From Theropithecus gelada (lineage: Eukaryota > Chordata > Mammalia > Primates > Cercopithecidae), in assembly GCF_003255815.1 (NCBI RefSeq), contig NC_037682.1, positions 47,201,712 through 47,265,711 of the forward strand: a DNA stretch of 64,000 nt. Direction: 5' to 3'. Positions 47,546-60,532 of the stretch are shown piece after piece. Every line of letters starts with the position of its first letter. The stretch's first letter is position 1. The notes under the pieces were generated by a model. It had not been told where the DNA came from and ran no database searches. It saw nothing but the letters and a program-made list of their open reading frames with translations. The position numbers were made by a program, and so were the translations under genes.

Positions 47546-48543
47546 TGAGTTTATCTTTCCAAAAAATCACTTTTTGTTTCATTGATCCTTTGCATACATT
47601 TTTTGTTTCTGTTTTGTTTACTTCTGCTCTTATCTTTCTTTTTTCTTTCTACTAATTTTAGGCTTTGTTTGTTCTCACTTTTTTAGTTACTTGAGGTGTA
47701 TCATTAGAGTGTTTGTTTGAAATCTCTCAATTTTTTTTGATGTAGATGTTTATTGCTTTGAACTTTCCTCTTAGCATTACTTTCCCTATATCCCATAGGT
47801 TTTGGTATGTTGTGTCTTTATTTTCATTTGTTTCAAGATTATTAAAAATTTCCTTCTTAATTACTTCATTGACTCAAAGGTTGTTGAGGATCATGTTGTT
47901 AATTTCCATGTTTGTCTAATTTTCAAATAACAAGAATTATTGATTTCTAGTTTTATTCCATTGTTATCTGAGAAGATCTTGATATAATTTAGACTTAAAA
48001 AAAAAATTTGTTGAGGCTTGTTTTGTGGCCTGCCATATGGTCTATCCCAGGGAATGTTCCATGTACTGATGAGAAGAATGTATATTCTGTAGCTGTCATA
48101 TGAAATGTCCTATACATTTCTATTAGGTACATTTGGTCTAAAGTGCAGTTTAAATCCACTGTTTCTTAATTTATTTTCCATCTAGATGATCTGTCTAATA
48201 TTGAGAGTGGGGTGTTGAACTTTTCTTGTATTGTAGTCTATCTTTCCCATTGGAGGTAATAATATTTGCTTTATATATCCATATACTCCAGTGTTGGGTG
48301 CATGCATGCATATTTAGAATTATTTTATTTTCTTGCTGAGTTGATCCTTTTATCCTTATGTAATGACCTTCTTTGTCTCATTTTACTGTTTTTGACTTAA
48401 AGTCTGTTTTATCTAATAGTACAGCTATTGCTGCTTGCTTTGGTTTCCATTTATGTGGAATATTTTTTCCCACCCCTTTATTTTCAGTCTGTGTCTTTAC
48501 AGGTAAAGTGAGTTCCTTGTAGGTGGCATATGGTTTGGTCATT

Positions 48544-48838
48544 TTTTTTTTTTTTTGGAGACAGAGTCTCACTCTGTTCCCCAGGCTGGAGTGCAGTGGT
48601 GCGATCTCGGCTCACTGCAAGTTCCGCTTCCCGGGTTCACGCCATTCTCCTGCCTCAGCCTCCTGAGTAACTGGGACTACAGGCGCCTACCACCACGCCC
48701 GGCTAATTTTTTGTATTTTAAGTAGAGACAGGGTTTCACTGTGTTAGCCAGGATGGTCTCGATCTCCTGACCTCGTGATCCGCCCATCTCGGCCTCCCAA
48801 AGTGCTGGGATTACAGGCATGAGCCACCACGCCCAGTC
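48544..48838 (-). mobile_element. AluY-like element within L1-B, antisense
   Basis: GGTTTGGTCATT flanks it (48,532-48,543 and 48,839-48,850). Confidence 0.95.
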
Positions 48839-49090
48839 GGTTTGGTCATTAAAAAAAATCCATTTAGCCAGTCTATATCTTCTAAGTGGAAAATTTAATG
48901 TTTACATTCAGGGTTATTATTGACGTGAGGACTTATTCCTGTCATTTTGTTAATTGTTTTCTGGTTGTTTTGTACATCATTTGTTCCTTTCTCTCTTATT
49001 GTTCATTACTGTGGTTTGGTGTTTTTCTGTAGTAGTACTGTTTGATCCATTCTCTTCCTCATTTGTATGTTTCCTTCACCAGTAAGTTTT

Positions 49091-51383
49091 TTTTTTTTTT
49101 TTAATACTTAAAGTTCTAGGGTACACGTGCACAATGTGCAGGTTTGTTACATATGTATACATGTGCCATGTTGGTGTGCTGCACCCATTAACTCATCATT
49201 TACATTAGGTATGTCTCCTGATGCTATCCCTCCCCCCTCCTCCCGCCCCACGACAGGCCCCAGTGTATGATGTTCTCCTTCCTGTGTCCAAGTGATCTCA
49301 TTGTTCAATTCCCACCTATGAGTGAGAACATGCAGTGTTTGGTTTTTTGTTCTTGCGATAGTTTGCTGAGAATGATGGTTTCCAACTTCTTCCATGTCCC
49401 TAAAAAGGACACGAAGTCATCCTTTTTTATGGCTGCATAGTATTCCATGGTGTATATGTGCCACATTTTCTTAATCCAGTCTGTCACTGATGGACATTTG
49501 GGTTGGTTCCAAGTCTCTGCTATTGTGAATAGTGCTGCAATAAACATACATGTGCATGTGTCTTTATAGCAGCATGATTTGTAATCCTTTGGGTATATAT
49601 CCAGTAATGGGATGGCTGGGTCATATGGTATTTCGAGTTCTAGATCCTTGAAGAATCACCACACTTTCTTCCACAATGGTTGAACTAGTTTACAATCCCA
49701 CCAACAGTGTAAAAGTGTTCCTGTTTCTCCACACCCTCTCTAGCAGCTGTTGTTTCCTGACTTTTTAATGATCACCATTCTAACTGGTGTGAGATGGTAT
49801 CTCATTGTGGTTTTGATTTGCATTTCTCTGATGACCAGTGATGATGAGCATGTTTTCATGTGTCTGTTGGCTGCATAAATGTCTTCTTTTAAGAAGTGTC
49901 TGTTCATATCCTTTGCCCACTTTTTGATGGGGTTGTTTGTTTTTTTCTTGTAAATTTGTTTAAGTTCTTTGTAGATTCTGGATATTAGCCCTTTGTCAGA
50001 TAGATAGATTGCAAAAATTTTCTCCCATTCTGTAGGTTGCCTGTTCACTCTGATGGTAGTTTCTTTTGCTGTGTGGAAGCTCTTTAGTTTAGTTAGATCC
50101 CATTTGTCAATTTTGGCTTTTGTTGCCATTGCTTTTGGTGTTTTAGACATGAAGTCCTTGCCCATGCTTATGTCCTGAATGTTATTGCATAGGTTTTCTT
50201 CTAGGGTTTTTATGGTTTTGGGTCTAACATTTAAGTTTTTAATCCATCTTGAATTAATTTTTGTATAAGGTGTAAGGAAAGGATCCAGTTTCAGCTTTCT
50301 ACTTATGGCTAGCCAGTTTTCCCAGCACCATTTATTAAATAGGGAATCCTTTCCCCATTTCTTGTTTTTGTCAGGTTTGTCAAAGATCAGATGGTTGTAG
50401 ATGTGTTGTGTTATTTCTGAGGGCTCTGTTCTGTTCCATTGGTCTATATCTCTGTTTTGGTACCAGTACCATGCTGTTTTGGTTATTGTAGCCTTGTAGT
50501 ATAGTTTGAAGTCAGGTAGGGTGATGCCTCCAGCTTTGTTCTGTTGGCTTAGGGTTATCTTGGCAATGCAGGCTCTTTTTTGGCTCCATGTGAACTTTAA
50601 AGTAGTTTTTTCCAATTCTGTGAAGAAAGTCATTGGTAGCTTGATGGGGATGGCATTGAATCTATAAATTACCTTGGGCAGTATGGCCATTTTCACGATA
50701 TTGGTTCTTCCTATCCACGAGCATGGAATGTTCTTCCATTTGTTTGTGTCTTCTTTTATTTCATTGAGCAGTGGTTTGTAGTTCTCCTGAAGAAGTCCTT
50801 CACATCCCTTGTGAGTTGGATTCCTAGGTATTTTATTCTCTTTGAAGCAATTGTGAATGGAAGTTCACTCATGATTTGGCTCTCTGTTTGTCTGTTATTG
50901 GTGTATAGGAATGCTTGTGATTTTTGCACATTTATTTTGTATCCTGAGACTTTGCTGAAGTTGCTTATCAGCTTAAGGAGATTTTGGGCTGAGATGATGG
51001 GATTTTCTAAATATACAACCATGCCGTCTGCGAACAGGGACGATTTGACTTCCTCTTTTCCTAATTGAATATCCTTTATTTCTTTCTCCTGCCTCATTGC
51101 CCTGGCCAGAACTTCTAACACTATGTTGAATGGGAGTGGTGAGAGAGGGCATCCCTGTCTTGTGCCAGTTTTCAAAGGGAAGGCTTCCAGTTTTTGCCCA
51201 TTTGGTATGATATTGGCTGTGGGTTTGTCACAAATAGCTCTTATTATTTTGAGATACATACCATCAATACCGAATTTATTGAGAGTTTTTAGTACGAAGG
51301 GCTGTTGAATTTTGTTAAAGGCCTTTTCTGCATCTGTTGAGATAATCATGTAGTTTTTGTCTTTGGTTCTGTTTAGATGCTTT
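49091..51383 (-). mobile_element. Young L1PA-type insertion, 5' truncated, within L1-B
   Basis: It has a T-run at 49,091-49,102, the L1PA 3' UTR, then the ORF2 C-terminal two thirds. The open block at 50,696-49,740 (318 codons) ends in the normal ORF2 tail. The block at 51,349-50,756 holds the RT fingers/palm (MIISTDAEKAFNKIQ, GTRQGCPLSPL), but the catalytic FADD box reads FADG. ACCAGTAAGTTTT flanks it (49,078-49,090 and 51,384-51,396) as the target-site duplication. Frameshifts between blocks mean it cannot encode full ORF2p. Confidence 0.92.
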
Positions 51384-52114
51384 ACCAGTAAGTTTTGTAC
51401 TTTTGTGTGTTTTCATTATGTCAGGCCATCATGAAATCTGGTCTTCATCTAATTAAGAATGAAATCATAAAATTTCTTGAAACAAACAAAAAAATCAAGA
51501 CACAGCATACCAAAACCTATGGGATAAAGCAATGCTAAGAGGGAAATTTATTGCAATAAATTCTATGCTTTGCTTGCTAATATTGGACTCCCTCAAACAT
51601 TTCCTGCAGAGTTGGACTAGTTGTGAATTCCCTCAACTTTTGCTTGTTTGGAAAAGACTTTTTTTCTCTTTCATTTATGAAGGATGGCTTTTCTGGGAAT
51701 AGTATTCTTGGCTGACAGACTTTTGTTTTGTGTTTCATTTCAGCACTTTGAATATATCAACTCATTCTCTCCTGGCTTGTAGGGTTTCGGTTGAGAATTC
51801 CATTGTTAGCCTTATGGGTGTCCTTATATGTGACTACACATTTTTCTTTTGTGGTTTTTAGAGTTATCTCCTTGTCTTTGACTTTTGATAGTTGATTATA
51901 ATGTACCCAGGAAACTTTTTTGGGTTGTATCTATTTGGTGATCTCCTAGCTTCCTGTATCTGGATATCTAAATCTCTTGCTAGACTTGGAAATTTTTCAG
52001 CAATTATTTTGCTAAATAGGTATTATATGTCTTTGACTTTCTCTTCACTTTTTGGGTCACACTAAATTCAAATGTTTGGTTGCTTATGGTGTCCAAAAAG
52101 CCTATGTTACATAG

Positions 52115-52200
52115 GCTTTCTCTCTCTCTCTTTCTTCCTTCTCTTCCCTTCTCTTCCCTTCCCTTCCCTTCCCTTTCCTTTCTTTTCCTTTTTTTTTTTT
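52115..52200. repeat. (TC)/(CTTCC)n pyrimidine tract in L1-B
   Basis: A CTCTCTCTCT run is followed by CCCTTCCCTT-type units and a T run. Confidence 0.9.
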
Positions 52201-54439
52201 TCACTTTGTTCTTTTCAAAAAAGTCTGACTGGGTTATTTTGAAACACTTGTCTTCACGTTCTAAAATTCTTTCTTCTGCTTGATATAGTCTATTGTTGAA
52301 GCTCTTGATTATTTTAAAATTTCATTCATTGAATTAATCATTTTCAGGATTTCTGTTTGTTTCCTTTTTAATGATATCTATCTCTTTTGTAAATTTCTCA
52401 TTCATATCCTGAATTATTTTTCTAATTCCTTTGTATTATTTATCTGGGTTCTTGTGTATCTCACTGAGCTCCTTTTAAACAATTGTTTTGAATTATTTTC
52501 CAGGCATTTCATAAGTTTCTTTTTCATTGGAATCTACTGCTGGATAATTATTGTATTCCTTTGGAGGTGTCATATATCCTTGCTTGTTCATGTTTCTTTT
52601 GTCGTTTCATTAATATCTGTGCATCTGGTGTAAGAGTAGTTTTTAAAATTTTTTAGATTGGCATTTGTAGGGCAAGACTTTTTCCTGTAGATTTATCTAT
52701 TGTATTGGTTGAGTAAAGTACTTTAGGTTTGATTATGGGTACATGCAGTAGTGTAGTCCCCATATGATTTCTTTGCCTATAAATACTGTCAATATTGTCT
52801 GTGGTTCCTTCAGTGACTTAGGCTGCATTTGTTAATAGAGGATGTGATGAGGCTTTTCTGGGATAGGATGCCAGGTGGGCCAGTCTACAGGCCCCAGTGG
52901 TGGCAGCAGGCCGAGCATGCCTGTTCTTGGGCCCCTGGGTGGCATCTATACAGACACTAGTATTAGAGGGTCTTGGCAGGCTGATTCTTGGGCTTCCAGT
53001 CAGCTTTCCTGGGTGCCAGTGATGACAGCACTTGCTTAGGTAGGCCCAAGCAGGGGGCTTGCGCCTTGGGTCGCAGTGCCAGGCTGAGCAGGTCTGTCCA
53101 TAGGCCCTCCAGTAGCACACACAGGTGCAGGCCGCAGTGGGAGAGGTAAAGCTATCCTCAGGCTCTAGGTGGTGTGCTTGGTTGGCAGTGGTGGCAGCGG
53201 GTGGGAAGAGCCTGTCTTCTCAGGGCATGGGCAAGTGCATGGCGGCCCTGCTGCTCGGGAGAGGTAGAGTTGTTGACAGTGGCAGTCACCCCAGACAGGT
53301 GGCTCTCAGGATATGGGGAGTGCACACTTCATCCTCCTCGTGTCAGTGGCTGGCAGGGGGAGCTTATTCTCAGAGTGCATGCAAGTGCATGGTAGTCCAG
53401 CTGCTGGTGGGAGCAGAGATGCTGTCAGTGGCAGTGGCATGAGGCAGGTGGGATTCAGGCTCTAGGGAAAATGTGATTTGACTCCCTTTATCCTGGGGGC
53501 AGTTTCCTTTGAGTGCTGCACTACCCTTTCCCCAGGGTGCAGAAGGGCATGTGGACTAGAGTGCTGGAAACCCTGCAAGTCTGTTGCGTTCAATTGTGGC
53601 ACTCCAGGTGAACATGGGGTGATGTCGGTGGGGCTCTTTGGAATGTGGTGATGCAGGAGCTGTTGGACCCCAGCGCAGGATGCAGTCTTATGGGGTCTGG
53701 GCTCTCAGAATGGTGTCATGCTGCAGCTGTCCGGGTCTCCAGGAAATGTGTGTGACATCGCATGAGCTCCCTTTCTGGAGCAATGTTGTAGTACAGACTC
53801 CAGGGGGCTCTCTATACCAGTTTCAGGGCCCACGGCAGTTGACGGGCTCTCCAGTGGCTAAGATTGCAGGAGTTCATGACGGGAATGTGAAACTGCTAGA
53901 GATCTCTTTCTTACCCTTTCCCCACACTGGGGAGCTGCTCGGAGCTTCCAGCTGATCCCAATTGGGCTTTCCTACTCGTCTACCCATCTTTTCATGCCTC
54001 AAGTGTTTTCTGTCACTTTTTTGCTGTATTCCAGCATTCTCTGTTTGGAGTGTGATAATCCTGTAGCTATTTTGATTCTTCTTTGTGGAGTAGGCTACTG
54101 TCCAGTGCCTCTAGTCAGCCATCTCAAAGCACCTCCTCTATAGGTTCATTTTTAATTTATCAATATTAACAAGTAGATCAATTGACTTCCCTTCTAAAAG
54201 GTGAAGAGTTCATCACATGTAAGGATCCTTCTTCTTCCTCTTTCTACTTCATGAAAATTGTTATTTATTTATTTTCATTTGGTATAGACTCACAATGGTA
54301 TCTCTTATGAGTTAACTTCTTGGGCCACATGCGACACTTAAATCAACCTACTTGTCATTTAAAAAAATGCCATTTGAATTAAAAATTATTTAAAATATTT
54401 AGAAAAGTTTTTTAATAGGTTCATTCAGAAAATATTTAT

Positions 54440-54700
54440 TAAGGATCATGTAAAGGGCTGAATCGTGTCTCTGCAATATTCATGTATTGAAGTTCTCATC
54501 CCAGTATATCAGAAGACGACCATATTTAGAGAAAAGGTCTTTACAGAGCGAATGAAGTTAAAATGAGCCTGTTAGGGTGAGCCTTGGTTGAATATGACTA
54601 ATGTCCTTATAAGAAGAGGAGGTTAGGACAAAGACACATAGAGAGAAGATCATGTGAAGAGGGGAGAAGAAGGTCCCATAAATAAGCCAAGGAAAGAGTC
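54440..54700 (+). mobile_element. MLT1-like LTR fragment
   Basis: GGGCTGAATCGTGTCTCTG, a TTATAAGAAGAGG block and GACACATAGAGAGAAG are MaLR MLT1 landmarks. It abuts an old L1. Confidence 0.6.
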
Positions 54701-54975
54701 CTCAGAAGAAGCCACTATGAGATATCACTATACACCTCTTACAATGGCTAAAAAAAGTTCATAGTTTCGAATGTTGGTAGAGGTTTGGAGAAACTCGATT
54801 TTTCATACGTTGCCAGTAAGAAAGTAAAATAGTATAACTACTTTGGAAATTCTTTCATATTTACCTAAAAAGGTAACTATATACACCATACTACCTAGCA
54901 ATCCATACTGGGTGTTTATCCTAGAGAATAAAATTATGTTCACTGAAAAAATTTGCACACAAATGTTTATAGCAA

Positions 54976-55325
54976 GGATATGGTTTGGCTGTGCCCTCAC
55001 CCAAACCTCATCCTGAATTGTAACTCCCATAATTCCCGCATACCATGGGAGGAACCTAGTGGAAGGTGATTAAATTATGGGGGTGGGTCTTTCCCATGCT
55101 GTTCTTGTGATAGTGAATAAACCTCATGAGATCTGATGGTTTTAAAAAATGGGAGTTTGCCTGCTGCCATCCATGTAAGATGTGACTTGCTCCTCCTTGC
55201 CTTCTGTCATGATCATGAGGCCTCCCCAGCCATGGGGAACTGCCAGTCCAATTACACCTCTTCCTTTTGTAAATTGCCCAGCTTTGGGCATGTCTTTATC
55301 AGCAGCATGAAAATGGACTAATACA
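54976..55325 (+). repeat. 5' LTR of the MaLR element
   Basis: A 350-bp LTR of THE1/MST type. It is aligned end to end with the 3' LTR and differs by scattered substitutions and small indels, so the insertion is old. Confidence 0.88.
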
Positions 55326-56906
55326 GTAAATTGGTACCAGTAAAGTGAGGCGTTGCTGAAAAGATACCTGAAAATGTGGAAGTGACTTTGGAACTGGGTT
55401 ACAGGCAGAGGTTGGAACGGTTTGGAGGGCTTAGAAGAAGACTGGAAAATGTGGGGAAGTTTGGAATTTCCTACAGACTTATTGAATGGCTTTGACCAAA
55501 AGCCTGGTAGCAATATGGACAATAAGATCCAGGCTGAGGTGGTCACAGACCGAGATGAGGAACTTGTTGGGAACTGGAGCAAAGGTGACTGTTGTTATGT
55601 TTTAGCAAAGAGACTGGTGGCATTGTGCCCCTGCGCTAGAGATGTCTAGAACTTAGAACTTGACAGAGATGATTTACGGGTATCTGGCAGAACAAATTTC
55701 TAAGCAGCAAAGCATTCAAGAGGTGACTTGGGTACTGTTAAAAGCATTCAGTTTTATAAGGGAAGCATAGCATAAAAATTTGTAAAATTTGCAGCCTGAC
55801 AATGTGATGGAAAAGAAAAACCCATTTTCTGAGGAGAAATTCAAGCTAGCTGCTGAAATTTGCATAAGTAACCAGGAGCCGAATGTTAATCCCCAAGACA
55901 ATGGAGAAAGTGTCTCAAGGGCATGTCAGAGGTCTCCACAGCAGCCCTTCCCATCACAGGCCCAGAGACCTAGGGGAAAATAGTTTCATGGGCTGGGCCC
56001 AGGGTCCATGTGCTGTGTGCAGCTTAGGGACATGGTGCCTTGTGTACCAGCTACTCCAGCTGTGGCTGAAAGGGGCCAATGTAGAGCTTGAGCCATGGCT
56101 TCAGAGGGTGCAAGCCTCAAGCCTTGGCAGCTTCCACATGGTGTTGAACCTGCTAGTGCACAGAAATCAAGAATTGGGGTTTTGGAACCTCTGCCTAGAT
56201 TTCAGGGGATGTATGGTAACGCCTGGATGTCCAGACAGAATTTTGCTGTAGAGGCGGGGCTCTCATGGAGAACCTCTGCTGGAGCAGTGTGGAAGGGATA
56301 CGTAGGTTCAGAGCCTCAACACAGAGTCCCTATTGGGACACTGCCTAGTGGAGCTGTGAGAAGAGGGACACCGTCCTCCAGGCCCCAGAATAGTAGATTC
56401 ACTGACAGTTTGCACCATGTGTCTGGAAAAGCTGCAGACACTCAACACCAGCCCATGAAAGCAGCTTGGAGGGAGACTGTACCCTGCAAGGCCACAGGAG
56501 CAGAGCTGCCCAAGACCACATGGGAACCCACCTCTTACATCAGCATGACCCAGATATGAGACATGGAGTCAAAGGAGATCATTTTGGAGCTTTAAGATTT
56601 GACTACTCTGCTGGATTTCAGACTTGCATGGGGCCTGTAGCCCCTTTGTTTTGGCCAAGTCCTCCCATTTGAAATGGCTGTATTTATCCAGTGCCTGTAC
56701 CCCCATTGTGTCTAGTAAGTAACTAACTTGCTTTTGATTTTATACGCTCATAGGTGAAAGGGACTTACCTTGTCTCAGATGAGACGTTGGACTGTGGACT
56801 TCTGAATTAATGCTGAAATGAGTTAAGTCTTTGGGGGCACTATTGGGAAGGCATGATTGGTTTTGAAATGTGAGGACATGAGATTCGGGAGGGGCCAGGG
56901 GTGGAA

Positions 56907-57278
56907 TGATACGGGTTGGCTGTGTCCCCACTCAAATCTTATCTTGAACTGTAACTCCTACAATTCCTGCATATCATGGGAGGAAACTGGTGGGAGGTGA
57001 TTGAATTATGGGGGCAGGCCTTTCCCATGCTGTTCTTGTGATAGTGAATAAGTCTTATGAGATCTGATGGCTTTTGAAAAATGGGAGTTTGCCTGCACAA
57101 GTTCTCTGTTTGCCTGCGGCCATTCACATAAGATGTGACTTGCTCCTCCTTGCCTTCCGCCATGATCATGAGGCCTCCCCAGCCATGTGGAACTGTGAGT
57201 CCAATTACATCTCTTCCTTTTGTAAATTGCCCAGTCTCAGGTATGTCTTTATCAGCAGTGTGAAAACAGACTAATATA
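56907..57278 (+). repeat. 3' LTR of the MaLR element
   Basis: A 372-bp LTR that carries about 20 extra bases relative to the 5' LTR (CTGCACAAGTTCTCTGTTTG region near 57,092). This segment is lost from the 5' LTR. Confidence 0.88.
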
Positions 57279-58308
57279 AACAGCTTTATTTATAATAGCC
57301 AAACTGGAAACAATTCAAATGCCTTTCCAATTGTGAATAGTGAAAGAAACTATAATACATGTAGAGAATAGAATTTTACGTAACAATTTAAGAAAATCAA
57401 CAACAAATTACTTACTGTAACAACTTGGATGGATCTTGAGGACATTATACTGAGTGAAGAGAGTCAAACTCAAAAAGGTTATATACTATCTGATTCCGTT
57501 TAATAACATATTTGAAATGACAAAATTATAGAGATGAAGAGCAAGTAAGTGGTTGCCAGGGATTTGGGAAGGGGGATGGGTGTGGGTGTGACTATAATGT
57601 GTAACCTCAGAGAGTTCTTCTGTGGTGAAGTAACAGTCCCATATCTTGAATGTGGTGGTAGTTATGTCAATCTATACATGTGATAAAATGAAAATGTCAT
57701 AGAATGGTTCGCAAAGTGAAATCCGCAACCAAAAAAAAATTGAGTATATAAAAAACTAGTGATATCTGAATGGTTAGCTATGGTATAGATAATTTTATTG
57801 CACCAATGTCAATTGCCTGATAATATACTATATTTATGCAATCTATTATCATTGGTGTAGGCTGGGTGTAGGGTACACAGGAACTCTCTGTACTAGTTTT
57901 GAAACTTCTGGTTAATGTGTAATTAATTTAGAATGAAAAGTTAAAAAACAATGGAAAGATCAGTTGGTTGGGTTGACTACCTATGTGAATAACTAAAGTC
58001 ATCAAGAAGGAGGATATGGGGTATGTTAATGAGAAGTTAGTAAACCGAGACATACAGGCCATAAGATCATAGAATAAGCATCATACACACATCTCTAAAA
58101 TGAAGCATATATTAAAATTTTGTCACATTTTCTTACAATTGGTCTTTAAAATACATAAATACAATTTTACAGATATACCTAGAGGCTCAAACCTGCATCT
58201 CTCCTCTCACTGATCTCTTCAGAGCTTCTGAAATTGATATGCATTATTCTCTCATATGTGTAACAGGATGTTGAAACAGGAGTTTTAAATGAAATACCAA
58301 GACACTAG

Positions 58309-58430
58309 GCTGGGCGGGGTGACTCACACCTGTAATCCTAGCACTTTGGGAGGCTGAGGCGGGCAGATCACTTGAGGTCAGGAGTTCAAGACCAGCAGCC
58401 TGGCCAACATGGTAAAACCACATCTCTACT
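58309..58430 (+). mobile_element. Alu left arm with (GAAA)n tail
   Basis: Only the left monomer is present. AAGACACTA flanks the Alu and its tail. Confidence 0.9.
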
Positions 58431-58431
58431 T

Positions 58432-58499
<68 letters not shown>

Positions 58500-58511
58500 G
58501 AAAGAAAGAAG
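58431..58511. repeat. (GAAA)n microsatellite
   Basis: About 20 AAAG units in the tail of the preceding Alu arm. Confidence 0.97.
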
Positions 58512-59067
58512 ACACTATAGATACCACATTTCAAAACAGGTGCAAGGTGAAATGCAGAATTTAAATGTGAAGTTTTTGGATAACCAATTACCAACTCTCA
58601 ATCCATCATCCATATCAAGCCTATTAAAAAGTTTAGAGTTGGATTTTTATGTGAGGAACAAAATGTTGAAGTTAATTTAAAGATGAGCTATCTTCCCTAA
58701 TTCCAATTTGGGTCTTTTGCAGGTAAAAATGCTGCACCAGAGAAGGGGGTGCTTTCCACTGCTTCTCTCTTTCCTCCCACTCCCACACTTCTCTTTGTTC
58801 TATCTCCCTGTTGTTTTTACCAATGTTTTCTGACCCTGAAGGATTTGACATATTCTGGGGAGGAATGTTGGGAGGTTAAGACATTTCCTTTTTGGCATCT
58901 CCTGCTGGGCTGACCTGGCTGGCCTGCACAAGACTTGGCCATGTTGAACAGTTCATTCCAACTAATTTCACAAAAGGATTGTCAACCCCTGTCACTTCAA
59001 GGCCACTACAGACACTAGTCATTGTTTAAAGCACTCCAGCCTTATGAGCCTTCTTTTTTAAAAGTTA

Positions 59068-59376
59068 AATTAAAGTTTTTTAGAGACAAGGTCTTGCTCT
59101 GTTGCCTAGGCTGGAGTGTAGTTATGCAATCCTGGCTCACTGCAGCCTTGACCTTCTGCATTGAAGCCATCCTCCTACCCCAGCCTCCCAAGTAGCTGTG
59201 ACTACAGGCATGTGCCACCGTGCCTGACTAATTTTTAATTTTTTGTGGAGATGTGGTCTTGCTATGTTGCCCAACTAGTCTTGAACTCCCAGCCTCAAAC
59301 TCCTGGACTCAAGAGATCCTCTTGCCTCGGTCTCCCAAAGTGCTGAGACTACAGGCATGAGTCACTGTGCGGCCTT
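59068..59376 (-). mobile_element. Alu, antisense
   Basis: Old AluJ-like dimer from TTAGAGACAAGGTCTTGC to GTCACTGTGCGGCC. Confidence 0.91.
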
Positions 59377-59409
59377 TAGAGCCCTCTTAAGAGGGATTTT
59401 GCAACTATG

Positions 59410-59760
59410 ACCAGTCCATTTTCATGCTGCTCATAAAGACATACCTAAGATGGGGCAATTTACAAAAGAAAGAGGCTTAATTGGACTTACAGTTCCACGT
59501 GACTGGAGAAGCCTCACAATCTTGGCAGAAGGCAGGGAGGAGCAAGTCACGTCTTACACGGATGGCAGCAGGCAAAGAGAGAGAACTTGTACGGGGGAAC
59601 TCCTCTTTTTAAAGTTGTCAGATCTCGTGAGACTTACTATCATAAGAACAGCATGGGAAAAACTTGCCCCCATGATTCAGTTACCTCCCATTGGGTTCCT
59701 CCCATAACACATGAGAATTCAAGATGAGATTTGGGTGGGAACATAGCCAAACCATATCAA
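59410..59760 (-). mobile_element. Solo MaLR LTR (THE1/MST type)
   Basis: The reverse complement of the MaLR LTR: AGTCCATTTTCATGCTGC at one end and GCCAAACCATATCA at the other. No internal region is attached, so this is a solo LTR left by recombination. Confidence 0.88.
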
Positions 59761-60120
59761 TAACAAAATACTTGGGGTGGCACAAGGAAAGAAGCTCATT
59801 TACATACTGATATCCACTCCCTAAATTATTTCTATGCTGTTATTTATTAACAATGCTACTATGAATTCCCTCCTTTCCCATTTCCAGAAAAAAAAAGAAT
59901 TTATTGGTACAGTTGAGAAAGATGGAGATGTTCTTAGTTTAGACTGCTTTTTCTAAGAATAAAACAGGAAAAACAAGGCTGAAATTAATCTACCCAAAGT
60001 CATTGAGGAATCACTAAGACACTTCCGAGGCATGAGGCTGAGAGAAGAGCAGGTAACTGTCAATGTTGGCAGAGCAGTGTTGCTTTCAAAGTCCCATCTG
60101 ACTGACAGGGCAGAGGTTCT

Positions 60121-60501
60121 TCCTCACTGCTCCAATCTGCTTCCCGACAGCTCCAGGGTTTCCTGAGGAAGCCACCCTCCACCTTCATCCACCTCAGGCA
60201 TGTCCTGCAGAGCCCTCTGGAGAACCAGCTTCAGGTTCTGCCAATTTTGACGCAGCCTAAAGGAGCCCATGAAGAAGTAAATGATGGGGTTGGCACTGTT
60301 GTTAAGAGAGGACAGGACATCTGAAACTAGATGAAAATGACAAAGGAAGACATCAAAATCCATGAGGATCCAGAATAATAGAAACCACTTAATGCCAAAG
60401 GGCAGCCTGCAGAGAAGGAAGATCAGCACTGTGAGCAGGATGGTCACACAGCCTGGTCAGCAGGATGCACAGGGAGTCACAGGCTGGACTCACAGAGAAC
60501 C

Positions 60502-60532
<31 letters not shown>

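Larger units (their letters stand above)
46857..54140 (-). mobile_element. Second old L1 (L1-B), antisense, directly abutting L1-A
   Basis: It begins in the same ORF2 region that L1-A shows at about 35,330 and proceeds through RT, endonuclease, ORF1 relics and a GC-richer 5' UTR (about 52,800-54,140). It is interrupted by two Alus and by a younger L1 at 49,091-51,383. The 105-codon frames in the 5' UTR part show no protein family. Confidence 0.85.
54976..57278 (+). mobile_element. MaLR (THE1/MST-type) LTR retrotransposon with both LTRs
   Basis: The 5' LTR is 54,976-55,325 and the 3' LTR is 56,907-57,278. They share the TATGGTTTGGCTGTG-type start, the TGATAGTGAATAA block and the GACTAATA end. 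The internal part (about 1.58 kb) starts with a primer-site-like TTGGTACCAG (55,331-55,340) and ends in a purine-rich tract (56,883-56,906). MaLR elements of about 2.3 kb with non-coding interiors are known in primates. The internal frames (105-154 codons) have no protein signature I recognise. Confidence 0.9.
54700..57760 (+). mobile_element. Old L1 fragment, sense, split by the MaLR element
   Basis: The left arm (54,700-54,975) and right arm (57,279-57,760) join as contiguous L1 3' sequence (TTTATAGCA then CAGCTTTATTTATAATAGCC). The right arm includes CAACTTGGATGGATCTTGAG. Confidence 0.7.

Noticed and set aside
55883..56559. 122- and 154-codon frames in the MaLR interior
   Set aside because: MaLR interiors are non-coding and no viral domain is visible.
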